64,000 bases of DNA from Neodiprion pinetum (lineage: Eukaryota; Arthropoda; Insecta; Hymenoptera; Diprionidae), in the NCBI RefSeq assembly GCF_021155775.2, contig NC_060233.1:30597077-30661076 (forward strand), written 5' to 3'. Below are positions 1 to 11,370 of the stretch, in pieces. The notes below the pieces were generated by a model. It saw nothing but the letters and a program-made list of their open reading frames with translations. It was not told the DNA's origin and ran no database searches. A program made the position numbers and the translations under genes. How positions within the stretch are numbered: the first letter of the stretch is position 1; the number at the start of each line of letters is the position of its first letter.

Positions 1-1420
1 TTCCTTTTTATTGCTTTCGGTGTGGCGAGAGATTTGTAATTATTGCTTTCCCTTATATATTATATTATATCCGCGTTGAGAGATTGCGTAGCTGAAAAAC
101 CCTAATTAAAATTTTCATTCAAGACTCGGCTCGCATAATTGCACGCTTTGTTCAATCCGACCTGCAGAGGACGGTTTATTGTAATCCCGGCTCCTCCCAC
201 GAGTGTTCCGATTCCCAATAATCAGTACTCGCATCGTCGGATCGACGATGTCAGTTTGTTATCGCGAACAAGAACCCCGGCCAAACAACTCCGAAACAAC
301 CGTTACGGCGGTTACATGCCTGCCTCCATGTTTTACACAACCGTAAAGTACCCGTCGCATGCCCATACGGTATACGTTCAACGCACAATACGTAGGTAGG
401 TGCCGATTTTACCTACATACAGTTGCCGCAGATGTTTATTGCCCAACTGCGACGATGTTTTACTCTTCATCGACAGCTCGAGCCATAATTATTATGCAGA
501 TAACCCCCGCAAGCGTTAACGTTTTGCGTTAAAATTTTTTATCGATTTTTTCCAAAACCAAACGATTCTCTGTTCCGTTCATTCAACATTGCCACGAATT
601 ACCTCGCTCCGCTAACTTTGTTCATCGGATTTATTTTACAATTTTGAATCGTCGTCTTTCGCCAAAAAGTTAACCTACGCTTGTCGTTTATGCGCAGTGC
701 GAAATCTCGCAAACGTTATCGAATCACTCTGAAACGTTTTCAAACTCTTGTGAAATAATTGCAGTCTCAAATAATCGGCGAAAGAATTGCGCGTCGATTC
801 TTTTGGATCCCGTAAAGTCTTTGGAAATTGAATAAAATCCTTTTAAATCCTGTTCGGATTTTTCGAGTACAATGTTTTGCTGTTTGTTGTTTTGTTAATT
901 TTTTTTTTCGTAAGTCCAGAACACATTCTAATGATACTTGTCAGGAATATAAACCGCTGTACGCATTCCATTTGCAAATTTTCTCGTCAATTGAACGAAA
1001 TACTTGAAAAATGTTGATTAGTGTATGTTTTGGATTCGCTGCAGCCAAATGCGATAAATTGAATTATCGCAAATTGAAGTCCGTTCGCTGATTGCTAGAC
1101 GTATGCATGATTAACACAGAAATGCAACGACTGTGAGTGCATATCACGGTGATTGTAATTTTCATGCGGTTCCAAATTCATGTTAAATACCGCATATCCA
1201 GCTCAAATTACACTCTTTATCAGTGCACAAATTATCCATACGACAACTGAAGATAATAATGGTGAAACAGATCTACACTTTTGTCACGGTTCAAAAATTG
1301 TGGTGAAAATATATTCAAGTGTAACTTTAAAATGAACTGATCTCCGCAAATTGGTCAAGTGGGATTTTTTTCCCGACTCGTCGGTAAGTGCAATCGATAC
1401 AATTAGTTACAAGTAGCAAA
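1..1420. other. AT-rich non-coding DNA, no gene seen
   Basis: No open frame longer than about 86 codons, and none with a recognisable domain, a good initiation context or splice signals that would join frames. The stretch is A+T rich with short homopolymers. I see no tRNA, transposon terminus or tandem repeat in it. It could be intergenic or intronic. Confidence 0.6.
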
Positions 1421-1740
1421 TCATACATCGTACATCGTACATAGTATCAAACTTCGAAACTAGAGTTTGGATGTTCGGATGTTCAGAAAGTGACGTCACT
1501 CAAAATTTCTTTTCTCTTGACGTCATCAATCTATGTAGACGAAAATCAGCTAGCCAAATTTCTCAGTCTGGAAACAACCGCGCAGTAGAGCGGACGTACG
1601 AGATTCGCGCTCCGGAAATTTCGAGTACCGGGTTCTCAACCTCCTGGATCCTGCGCTCCGGGTCGGTTACTTGGTGACTTTTGACCTTTACGAGTAATTC
1701 TCCGTAGTTCCTGCGCTCCAGGACCGCTACCTGGTCAACT
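1421..1740 (+). repeat. Dispersed repeat, copy 1 (about 320 bp)
   Basis: This stretch is clearly similar, in the same orientation, to 52594-52890. Shared blocks include a TTTGGATGTTCG motif, a TGACGTCA palindrome, the run TTTCTCAGTCTGGAAAC, a CGCGCAGTAGAGCGGACGTA block and a TCCTGCGCTCCGGGTC block. Similarity fades after about 1740. The 3' part contains two imperfect copies of a roughly 60-bp subunit (a CCTGCGCTCC motif followed by CTACCTGGTCAACTT-like sequence). I see no reverse transcriptase, transposase or clear terminal inverted repeat, so the class is unknown: a non-autonomous mobile element or an old segmental duplication. Confidence 0.8.
1491..1525. promoter_or_regulatory. Two CRE-like TGACGTCA palindromes inside the dispersed repeat
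   Basis: Perfect TGACGTCA octamers occur at 1491-1498 and 1518-1525, 27 bp apart. TGACGTCA is the established binding site of CREB/ATF-type bZIP factors. In the second copy of the repeat, near 52.7 kb, one site is intact and the other is degenerate. Whether either is used is inference. Confidence 0.35.
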
Positions 1741-2361
1741 TCGCCCTTCAGGATTAGCGCTCCCTAGTTCCCGCGCAGTTCAGTGAGCAGTGAGGACGTG
1801 AGGTATCTCATTATCTGGTAAAACACTGACATCGAGTAAACGAGCGCACGAGCACAAAAATCAGTCACACTAGGCATCCGATCCCGAACGAGCTTTAGCG
1901 GGCGAGGATTTTACAGCTGGTTTATATTAATCAAAAACGTTATTCTTACCTTCAAATTTATCTCAGAATATTGGTGGAAAAACTTATTTACATAATTGTA
2001 GGACAAACGATGTTCTTTTCGCGTTGAAGAAGTGTGTAGAATACGTGATAATTCTAAAATAATTAACAATTGAAGTTATTTCGTCAAAATTCACAGTTTT
2101 TGAAATCTATTTTCTTCATTGAACGGACGTTGTTTCAATCAAATGCAATTCGACGAACCTTTGAGATCAGCTTTCGGACTTTTCTTTCGCCTTTTAAATT
2201 CCGTTTCACGTTTTCCTTTCCGTTCATCCTCGTAAGGATTGGAATTCGCCAGTTGCTGCTCGGCGTCCTAGATCTATTTGTTCAGCTTTACAAAGTAGAT
2301 GAGCACCTGCATATTGCCTCGAGTAAACCGATTCTCAAAGCAAAATCATGATTATACAGGG

Positions 2362-2417
2362 TGTATTTATATATATATATATATAAATATATATATGTAT
2401 ATATATACATGTGTGTA
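2362..2417. repeat. (TA)n / TATG microsatellite
   Basis: An interrupted alternating TA tract with GTAT and GTGT interruptions, seen directly. Confidence 0.9.
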
Positions 2418-3579
2418 TAACCCTGGATGTCTCTTTGATCCACATGAAACTTGTGTGTTATTCTGCTTCTCCGAGACGCTTCTTTGTACGAAACGTGCGT
2501 ATTAGGTATCTACGTTAAGGGGAGAAAAAAACAATCTGACGAGAAAAGCAAAGAAGAAAAAAAAAACGCGAATGAAAAATGAGATATTAAAAAAGAATTT
2601 AATACTCCCAGCTAAGCGCACAAACAAAAACTCCGCCAACAAAAATTTCCACCGTCACACTTTTTCCGTCCAATTTACAAATGTGTAATATTATATCACA
2701 ATAATTCACTGACGTAAATAGACTCGTGCATATTTTACATTATACTTAAGCCAAAAAAGATTATACATCAAATTTTTTTTTTCACACGCTGTGTTCTTCA
2801 ATAATTTCCTACGAATTATCTATTTTTTCCAGAACACGTCGAGAAATTATCTCAGAATTCCAAATATTGTAACGTTGAAATTACTTGCTGCACAGAAAAT
2901 TGCTACGCATTGTGTAAAAAAGAAAAAAAATGTCTTCAGTTTGTCTTCGACGTTAACAATTCCAGGAAGTATTCCTATATAGTTAGGTAGAAAATAGATT
3001 ACGGACGCAGAGTAAAAATTGAGGAATGTGAGTGATAAACTTCGAGTGATCGATTATTTCGCTTGGCAAACGATCCCGCAACGATGGTCGTGAATGAAGT
3101 ACAGAAACGCGTTGCTGTACCTACGCATCCTTCGCAAACATATTTTACGACCGCTCGTAAGAGAATATATACATATATATATAATAATAATACGTGATGG
3201 TATTATAAATGAGTCAAAATAAATTTATCGCGTCATGCAGTAGTTAATATGCAACAATACATATATCAATGCCGCGTGATGCAACTTCAACGGCAGAGTT
3301 TAGCTCAGGTTTAACGGAAGAATCCAGTAAAATCAGTCCGAGCTCTAAATGTCAAAGGCCCGTTTTTCCAGTGGAATAAATTCAAGGTACGTCCGTGAAA
3401 CGCGTGCGGAACTATTTCAATCCAGATGTTAGACCTTACTTCTGACTTTATTTTTTACTTCTCTCGGACCCTGAAATTTTTTATTAGTTTATAGCGGGTG
3501 GTCTAATTTTTTCTCAAGTTTAATCGATCGCATCGGTAACAGAAAAAATACGACTAAAGACTAAAGTATTGCTTATAAT

Positions 3580-3606
3580 AAAAAAAAAAAAAAAAAAAGA
3601 AAAAAA
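3580..3606. repeat. Poly-A tract
   Basis: A run of about 20 A, then G and six more A. No upstream retroelement body was recognised, so this is not called as a retroposon tail. Confidence 0.85.
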
Positions 3607-5201
3607 CGAACATACCACAATTCAATTTGTTTTCTGAGAAATGTTTAAGAAAGATTGTACGACGTCACTGATTATAACACCGTTAACGGGGAAATCAGTG
3701 GTTTTAGCTGTAAAAGTTAGATATTTAGTGTTTAGAATTACTGCGCAGCTGGGTTGAACGCTTTAGTATCGATATAAGTGGCTGTCAGAATTTGAGCATT
3801 TCCGGAAGGGTGAGTTCACCCGTCAGAGAAAGTGCGAGTACGTGCAATGTTATCGGGGGGAAGAGGGAGGGGGAGTGGGAGCGGAAAAACTGAGATTAAG
3901 AACGCGAGAAGAAAAGTCTGGAAGCTTTGATGAAAGGTTCATCGAATAGCATTTGATTGAAAAACGTTCCTTCGGTTCGGAAAAAACATTTTAAAAACTG
4001 CGATTCTTAATGCGATACAAGCTAAATTATTCATCATTTTAGAATTATCACCTACCTACATCATTTTTCAAGTCGCAAAGAGAGGAAGAGGGAGAAGAAG
4101 AGATGAAAAGTAAAAACTGAAAAGAAGTAAAAAAAAAAAGTAAAAAATAGCGAGATGATAGAGAGAAAGAGCGAAAGGATCGTAAAGTGTAAAAAGATTC
4201 TCCTAAATCTCACGCGAACGGTTGGATCCCATCGTTATACTTTCCCGGTCCATGTAACCCTTTTATTAAAAGTTTTGAACAAAATTTTGTCGGTATTTTT
4301 GCTCTTTGTTTTATTCTTGTCTTTTTTTTTCTTCTACTTTTACATGATTTGTTACTTTCCATTTATCTCTGCACATGTTCATGAAAATAATGAACTTTAT
4401 TTCAAAGATACGAAACTTAAAATCGTGACACGAAGAACTATAGATTTTATCGTAGCGCGAAAGCTCTTCAGAACTGTTTTAACACCAACGAATTAACCAT
4501 CCATTGACAATTATGGGTAGTTTCTCGGTTTTTAACGTTGTTAGAAATAGTACTTTTATAATATAAAGTGAAATTTACTGAACGATAATTTTGGATAATG
4601 TAACAGTTTACATTGTTTAATCGTGGTTCATTTTAATCTTTGAAAATTAAACAGTCGATAATTGGTAAATTTCTTACCCCAAAATGATAATATAAATTTG
4701 GAGATGCATTTCTACGTTTTGATTTTGACATTATACTTTGCCATTATATGCGTTAAGAATCTGAGAATTTTGAAGAAGTAACAAAGTCAAATGATTGAAT
4801 CGTCAGAAAACCCTTAAAGTTTCTACATTTCGATTTTTATATATAATGTATTTCACCCGTCTGTACTCTGAAACATTGAATCAGACGCTCGGCTCTTTGA
4901 AATTTTGATATATCCACCCTTCTATTGAGTGTCATTCTACTTTAGAAAAAAAAAAAAAAAAAAAAAAACAAAACGAACGCTGCCTAATTTGCCTTTCGTG
5001 AAACGTCCGTGATGAAAAAAAAGGGTAAGCGCCTTTATGGCAGTACACCCAGTTTTTTGTGCGTTACATCTTTTTGGTCTTTGGTACTTGACCTTTAACT
5101 AAAAAATGGATGGTTGTATAAAACGGGTAAAAATATCCTAACACAAATTATTCGTTAAAGTCTTTTAAATTTCAGCTAAAACCGTGATATTTTTTGTCTA
5201 T

Positions 5202-5778
5202 GTACGTTAGGGTGGTTCTTAGAAAGTTCATTCTTCAATATCGACCAGCACACTCTCCAAATTGGTTCTCAATAATTTAGAAATGATTCCCCAATATTTT
5301 CAGAATCTTATCTCATCTCTAATTCGTGCCCGTAACAGGGTGGATTAGCCCATTTAACCCCTTCAGGGGCGCATTAAATCCGCCGATCGGATTCCGATAA
5401 ATTTTGGTATTGGGGGGTTTCTTGGGTCGTTGATTACGAATCTCAACTCGAAATTTGAAGCGGATCCAATACGATGGACCATAATCCAAAAAGTCACTTG
5501 ATGTTGCCATATTGAATTTTGTAATTTAGAATTGAAATTCGTAATCAGCGACCCAAGAAACTCCCTATGCCAAATTTCATCCAAATCCGTTCTGTGGATT
5601 TAATGTGTCTCTGAAATGGTTAAATGGGAAAATCCACTCTCTCGCGGGCACGGCTTAGATTTGAGATAAAAATTTGAAAAAATGAGGGATTCGTTTTTGA
5701 ATTATTTGAAGCCGATTTATGGTGTAAGCTGGTTGAAATTCAAAAATGACCTTTGCAAGGACCACCCTTGAGTACGTT
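5202..5778. mobile_element. Long foldback/MITE-like element, arms of about 250 bp
   Basis: Bases 5209-5460 and 5517-5768 are inverted copies of each other over nearly their whole length, by eye about 70-80% identical, around a loop of about 55-60 bp. The tips read AGGGTGGTTC at the left and the complement of AGGGTGGTCC at the right. Inner matched landmarks include GTGGATT, CCCATTTAAC, TTTCTTGGGTCG and GATTACGAAT. The 7-mer GTACGTT occurs directly abutting the left tip (5202-5208) and 3 bp beyond the right tip (5772-5778), a possible target-site duplication. There is no transposase frame inside. The short open frames on the minus strand here are by-products of the inverted arms. The family is unassigned: this is a non-autonomous DNA element with very long terminal inverted repeats. 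Confidence 0.85.
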
Positions 5779-6096
5779 GGCCGCGCTGTGCTGCGACGAA
5801 AGTGACGAAAGCATTGCCCACGTCTGTAAGGTGCAGAAACAGTAATCGTATTATTTTTCACTTAGGTCGAAGGGTGTTGTGCAGGTCTCTCGGCTGTCGC
5901 TACGTCTTCGTTCGCTCGCGTAGCTATATTGTACCAATAACGGGAAGAATGGGGATGGGAATGGGTTTCTGGGGGCGGGGGTTCAGCCATCTTTCTTTTC
6001 GTACCTTATACACTCATGACAAACTTTCATTTTTCAACTGTTCCTTCACCTCGTATAGCTGGTATGTACTCATATATATATGTATATATAGGTATG

Positions 6097-6231
6097 TATA
6101 AAAGACGCGCGCCTTGCCCTCGACGTTTGCTAGATTACATCGACGTTGTAGACAATTCTTGAGCTCGGCGCCATATTGGCAGGAAATTGCTTTGCACGAT
6201 GTACCTAAGGCCTCGTCTCTCGGCGTCCAAG
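6097..6231 (+). promoter_or_regulatory. Candidate TATA promoter with first exon and splice donor
   Basis: A perfect TATAAAAG lies at 6097-6104. About 95 bp downstream, an ATG at 6199 (A at -3) opens 11 codons (reading MYLRPRLSASK) that run in frame to a near-consensus splice donor, AAG|GTGAGT, with the exon ending at 6231. A TATA box, a start codon and a phase-0 donor in the right order and spacing are what a short first coding exon looks like in an insect gene. I could not find the acceptor or the next exon, and such combinations arise by chance in 64 kb. Low confidence. Confidence 0.25.
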
Positions 6232-6239
6232 GTGAGTCT

Positions 6240-8370
6240 TCGCTCCTATTTTTCGTTTCTTGTAAATTACTGCTCCGTGGATCACAAGTAGTATCAACAT
6301 CAAAATCGCTTCGAAAACTTACCATATCGCATCTAAATATCATTTTTCACTTTCATAGTGTTGTTTCGCAACTATTAAATTTCAATCAGAGCGTACAAGA
6401 TTCACTTGATTCTGTGATTACAACCCTTTTGGCATAATTTCAAGTATAAATCTCTATATAAATCTCTACCTCTTGGATCGTTTTATATCTGATCAAAAAT
6501 CTGTATCATTGTTATATATATATATATATATATATAGTCACAAATGATTTCTTTCTATTATTTATCAATTGATTAGCACTTATTTGTTAATTACATTAGG
6601 ACCAGATTCAAATTAGCTCAAAATCGACTGAACATCCATTTTGATAAACCTGAAAATTCAAAAAACAACTATTTCAATGCAATATAAACTCGTGATACGA
6701 TTCAAATATCACCGAGTGTTCTGGATAAGAATAAAAATCTTGATATTGAGGCTAACTTATTTCCAAACCTTAGAATAGTTTGAGATTCAATAAATGGTAA
6801 TGCCGCATTATAAAAGACCTGTATTCTGCTGATTCAACTAATCCTTCAAAGTTATTCCGAAGTTTCAAACAGTGATTGTCCTTGTAACTTTTCGTAACGT
6901 CAACGTTACAAACTTTGACTTTATACGGACAATTGACAACAAGTCCTTCCCACTTGTTTGATGATAACAAAATTGATGTTTCCGCATCACCAACCGAGCC
7001 AATTTGAATAACTCGACGATAATCAATAATCTCAGACCCGAATGAACGGCAGTCGAAGAATCAAAGTGAAAATATGATCTCCCCCGTATGGCAGAATGCG
7101 CGTGACGGTGAGATTGGAGCCAACAGTTATTCGGATGTCAGTCGGTGTCGGATTACTCGACATCCGGTAATAGATCCGGGTAGATGGATATCTCTGTCGG
7201 GCCGATACATCCGGCCGGTATTTCCCGAATAAATGCGCAACTTATCCATTGTGTGTATCCCAATCGTATTTCGATCAGCGTTTTTTGCGAATACCCTCGA
7301 AATCCCAGCCGGTTCTTCGTCTCCCGAAGCTCATCCCGTTCATCCTCCTCTATGGATCAGCCGAGAGACTCGCGAGGAGAGAAAGAAGGAGAGAAATTCA
7401 GACCGGAGAAAATAGAGCGGGCGAAAGATTGACAGCGACCTTGGTGCGATGCCGATGACGTTAACCCCGAACCCCAACGCTTGTATATATCCACCCCCGC
7501 CATATTGGAGCCCAGGAAAAATTACCCCTACTCATCCCTCTGTTTTTCTCGCCTCGCTGACTGCATTCGATTGATTAAAATCGACGCTGATAGACGACGC
7601 CTCGCTCGATTCTCCCCAACGATCATTTCGGCTCGTATGTTAAAACTCTGTTCGAAATTCGAAGCGGTGTAGAAATCAAAATGCGTCGATGGAGAAAAAT
7701 TTTTTCTACTATCGCTGCTGCACAGTCATTAGCTGTTGTTTGTCATTTGATACGAACAACAAAAAAAAAAGAAAAGAAGATATATAGCCAATATGGCCCT
7801 GGGTATAAAATAAGATAAAAAAAGAGTATTCTTAACAATATTTCAACGTATAACTTTGTAAACGATATCAATTTCACTACGATTTCTTAGTATAACTCGA
7901 AAAAAAGAAAACTAAGTTCTGCTTCAGTGACGGATTTGTACTAGTTTTTCATTTCTTCAAATTTTGATTGAGAAAATGTTGGAAAAATGAAAATTCAAAA
8001 ATACCCCAATTTCACATCACATCTTCGAGGGGATTTAACAACTAAGGGGCGGGGAGGGGTGAAAAAAGACTCAAAAAACGCCTCTCGCAGCAATCGAATT
8101 TCAAGGGGGGGGATTAAAATTTACGATGTATATGAACAGCTGGAAGGCTGCTGGGATCTTTTCGAATGCTAGGTATAATGGCCGTACAAGAAATGTTTGA
8201 CTCAGTGCGGAAGGTGAGCTTTGCGAGAAAAATGATTTGACGTCGGGCTTGCGAATATATGGGAGGGGAGGGGGTGGTATTGGCATAATTTAGCGGGCGG
8301 GGATGGCGAAGTTAGTGGGATTCTAGATTGTCGATATCTTAAATCTATGCCGCGGTGCGACCCTATCTCT
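6240..8370. other. Non-coding DNA, locally GC-richer near 7.1-7.6 kb
   Basis: No recognisable gene. Several overlapping frames occur at 7184-7672, in three forward frames at once. This fits a locally GC-rich, stop-poor segment better than a gene. A (TA)n tract lies at about 6513-6536. Confidence 0.5.
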
Positions 8371-8374
8371 TCCA

Positions 8375-8413
8375 CCCCCCCCCCCCCCCCCCCCCCCCAC
8401 CCCACCCCACCCC
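8375..8413. repeat. Poly-C tract (24 C) followed by (ACCCC)3
   Basis: Uninterrupted C at 8375-8398, then three ACCCC units to 8413. The opposite strand is a long G run able to form G-quadruplex, and the C strand an i-motif. Homopolymer length is prone to assembly error. Confidence 0.95.
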
Positions 8414-9148
8414 TTCGGGTTTGAGAATCGGTTTCTTCTTACTTCCGGTCTTTACCCAGCTTCCGCCTGAAGCGACTGCGGTCCGACGATATCTTTCGCG
8501 GAGCTTTATTCTCCCCCGCAGACCCGCTGAGGGAATATTTCACCCCCACATTTTCAATTTACTTTTAGAGACGGGCGTTTGTTTTTGCGAACAGTGTGTC
8601 TGTGAGGCTGAGCCGATTTCCTGTATCGTTACGGTTATTTATTTTTTTCTTTAATTATATTACTTGGGTTTCTTTTTTCCCTTTCTTCGTAATCTTTCCA
8701 TTTTGTATAAAAAGTGAAAGTTTTATTCGTTTAAATTAATACGGACAATGCTGGGAGGGAAACCGCGATCCTTTAAATAACAATATCGATATTTCAATTA
8801 CACACCGCAAGAATATAAATGTATATATTTTTGTCTACATAATATAATAACACGGTCGAAAAATTATGCAGAAATACGTCTTATCAGTCTATTGCTTTAC
8901 AAATTATTACGTCCTGAACCGACAGATATAAGCTCATTCCTGAAATTTTTTTTCTATCCAACCGCAATGTATAATAAGCGCGTCTGCTGCGACGCAGATG
9001 TTGGTGATATTAATTAAAGTTCGGAGAGAGGAATCGCACCGGTAAATTCTACTTCTGGTAACTCTCTCGCGTTTCAGTGGGAAGTTTAGCGAATAATGTG
9101 TATATATGTATGGGCATATAAATGTAGAGGGAGCGACAGAGAGGGAGA

Positions 9149-9171
9149 GGGGGGGGGGGGGGGGGGGGGGG
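9149..9171. repeat. Poly-G tract (23 G)
   Basis: Uninterrupted G at 9149-9171, preceded by GAGAGGGAGA-type purine sequence. It is complementary to the poly-C tract 0.75 kb upstream and of nearly the same length. Confidence 0.95.
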
Positions 9172-11040
9172 AGGGATGAAAGCGAAGCCACGTGTAAGGG
9201 AGGCCAGGCAAAGATAACGAATACATAGTATTATATACATACGTATCTACATGTACCCACGGTCTGGAAAATATGGGGTTTTAAGTAAAGAGCTTCGGAT
9301 ATATAACATTAACGATAATTACGCGACATTAAAACAAAATTTAAGTTCTCTAATTACGAGATAGTTACGCCGAGCTGCTATCGCTACCTTCTGACTGCAT
9401 TGGGATACCTTTTGCAGTAATTGACCGACCGGCTCAAGTGTAACGATACACTGCACTCTGCCTGCCTCGCAACTCGTTTCTCTTCCCTGATAAATTCATG
9501 CACAGGTATTACTTATCGTCACGTTACCGTTAAAAATTTGATTTACAGAATATTATCGGTAAAAATACTCAAACGACACGAAGTGTGTTCAATTTTCATT
9601 TCAATTTCAATTTCATTTGTGAGAAAATTTTGTAATTTCAGTATTTCAATGCAATTCGGATTATTTATAGATTCATTCACACGCAGCTCTGATGAATTTT
9701 TCGTCGTTAGTGGGAGAAAAAATTTTTAACATAAACAGCGGTCATTGTAAATTAAGAATATTTTATTAACGAAAATTTCGCAAAAATTACAAGTAGGCAT
9801 AGAAGTATAATTGAGAATTAGATAGAAGTTACGATGCACTTCATTTCTTCTTTTTTTTTTTTTCTTAATACTGCCGCAGGAGTTTCGGGAAGTTGGTTTC
9901 TCGGCAGAGGAGCTCTGAATTATCCAGAGAAGACCTGAATAAAAAACAGCTTTATACCAGACCTGTAGCGACTCCTCACTAGGTACACTTTATCTTGAAG
10001 CCATAAACATGTCACGTACCACATACCTATATATTACGTATAAATGGGTGATATGTGTGTGTACAATGGATTGTACCCACACGATAAACTACTTTTTTCT
10101 TACATACGTTCATAAAATAGAATTATTAGGAGGATATATTTTCGGAAAAGGGAATTTTTGGATCATGAGAAATAAGTGAAGAGAAGAATTTCTTTGAATA
10201 CTCGTAATTTCAATAGAAACTCGCCAAACTGCAAATAGATTTGAAATAGATTGCATGTAAATTAAATAACCGCGCCAAACTCTGTGACAAGAGTCGTCGG
10301 CTGAAAATTAAACATTCAATTTACATCCACGAGTAATAATTTCCAGTTCAAGTCTGTAGATACGTATAATGTCTGCACTAACACACGCGTACGCAAGTCA
10401 AAATTATACGTGTATACGTAAAAGCCGTGCTTTTATCCACGTGCTAAAGTATATTTATTGCATGTTGCAGTGGAAGAGGAAGTATAAGAAGCAAATCGTA
10501 TAATCCTCCAAGTCTGATAGACCAATATTCTTCTGCGAGACTAGGTTGAATCCACTTTCGGCGTGTAAAAGAAAGAATAATAAAAAGACGTAGAGCGGGA
10601 GGAGAGAAAATTATTACGAATTTTATGCGCTCTTCGAAACGGTACTACTAGCGAGTTATCGTCCCGTAAATAAATATACACCCCATTTTATCTCTCGCGT
10701 CGTGCGTATGCACATACAATATATGTATACAAGTATTAACATTATACCTTGTACCAGCATAAATGTAACAACGAAAATATTCTATGGAAGTCAACTCCAT
10801 TTTGGTGTTGATTTTAAGACCACTCAGTGTCAGCAATCAAGCAATTTAATCTGTGTGGACTTTTATTGACACCGTGAATTTTCTGACAGTCCGAGCAGCC
10901 ACTTTAATTTCAACCCTGACCGATCGAGAGATAGAAGATGTAAATCGAACTTTCCGAATCCAACTAAAAGGTCCGTCGATTATACGCGGAATGTGTGCAC
11001 TTTCCGATTATAATCGTGACAAAGTCGCGAAGGATGCGTG
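9172..11040. other. AT-rich non-coding DNA, no gene seen
   Basis: Only short chance frames (up to 102 codons at 9421-9729, with a TTG start). A T-rich tract lies at 9849-9864. No mobile-element ends or RNA genes recognised. Confidence 0.55.
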
Positions 11041-11183
11041 CGGTTGAATTTCGCTGCAAGTAACGGGGCGAGGATGCGGTAGCCGCGTTCAAATACGCAC
11101 GTCGAGTACTTCCGGCGGAGCTTCGCTTCCGGTACCTTCGGGCTAACTACCGGGCTTGAGATATATGGCTTTCGGAGAATCAA

Positions 11184-11370
11184 GTGAGCGGGAAAAAGGC
11201 GGCGGAGGAGGGGGAGGGAGAGGAGAGGAGAGCCTGCAGGCAACGGATGGCGAACCTCGGGCTTCATGGAGTAGCAAGCGGAGGCGGAGGAGGCGGAGGA
11301 GGCGGACTCGCACAGATTAGAGATATTTATGGTCCAGTAAATCAGATACTGTCTCCTCGTGCACATAGTC
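11184..11370 (+). other. GC-rich segment with (GGCGGA)n, possible Gly-rich coding stretch
   Basis: A compositionally distinct, purine-rich stretch. An imperfect GGAGGC/GGCGGA hexamer repeat at about 11279-11306 would encode nine consecutive glycines in a frame with an ATG at 11247. That frame continues with hydrophilic residues before passing into AT-rich sequence. The forward frame is open from 11184 to 11519. Against coding: the first codon of the full frame is GTG, there is no domain, and the reverse strand is open as well. Most likely a simple-sequence expansion in non-coding DNA, possibly an exon edge. Confidence 0.15.

Larger units (their letters stand above)
1746..5201. other. AT-rich non-coding DNA with simple repeats
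   Basis: No supportable gene. It contains an ATAT/GTAT microsatellite at about 2362-2417, poly-A tracts near 3580-3599 and 4945-4968, and purine-rich stretches at 3850-3910 and 4078-4145. Open frames here (the longest is 113 codons at 4155-4496, running through a T-rich tract) look like chance. Confidence 0.6.
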
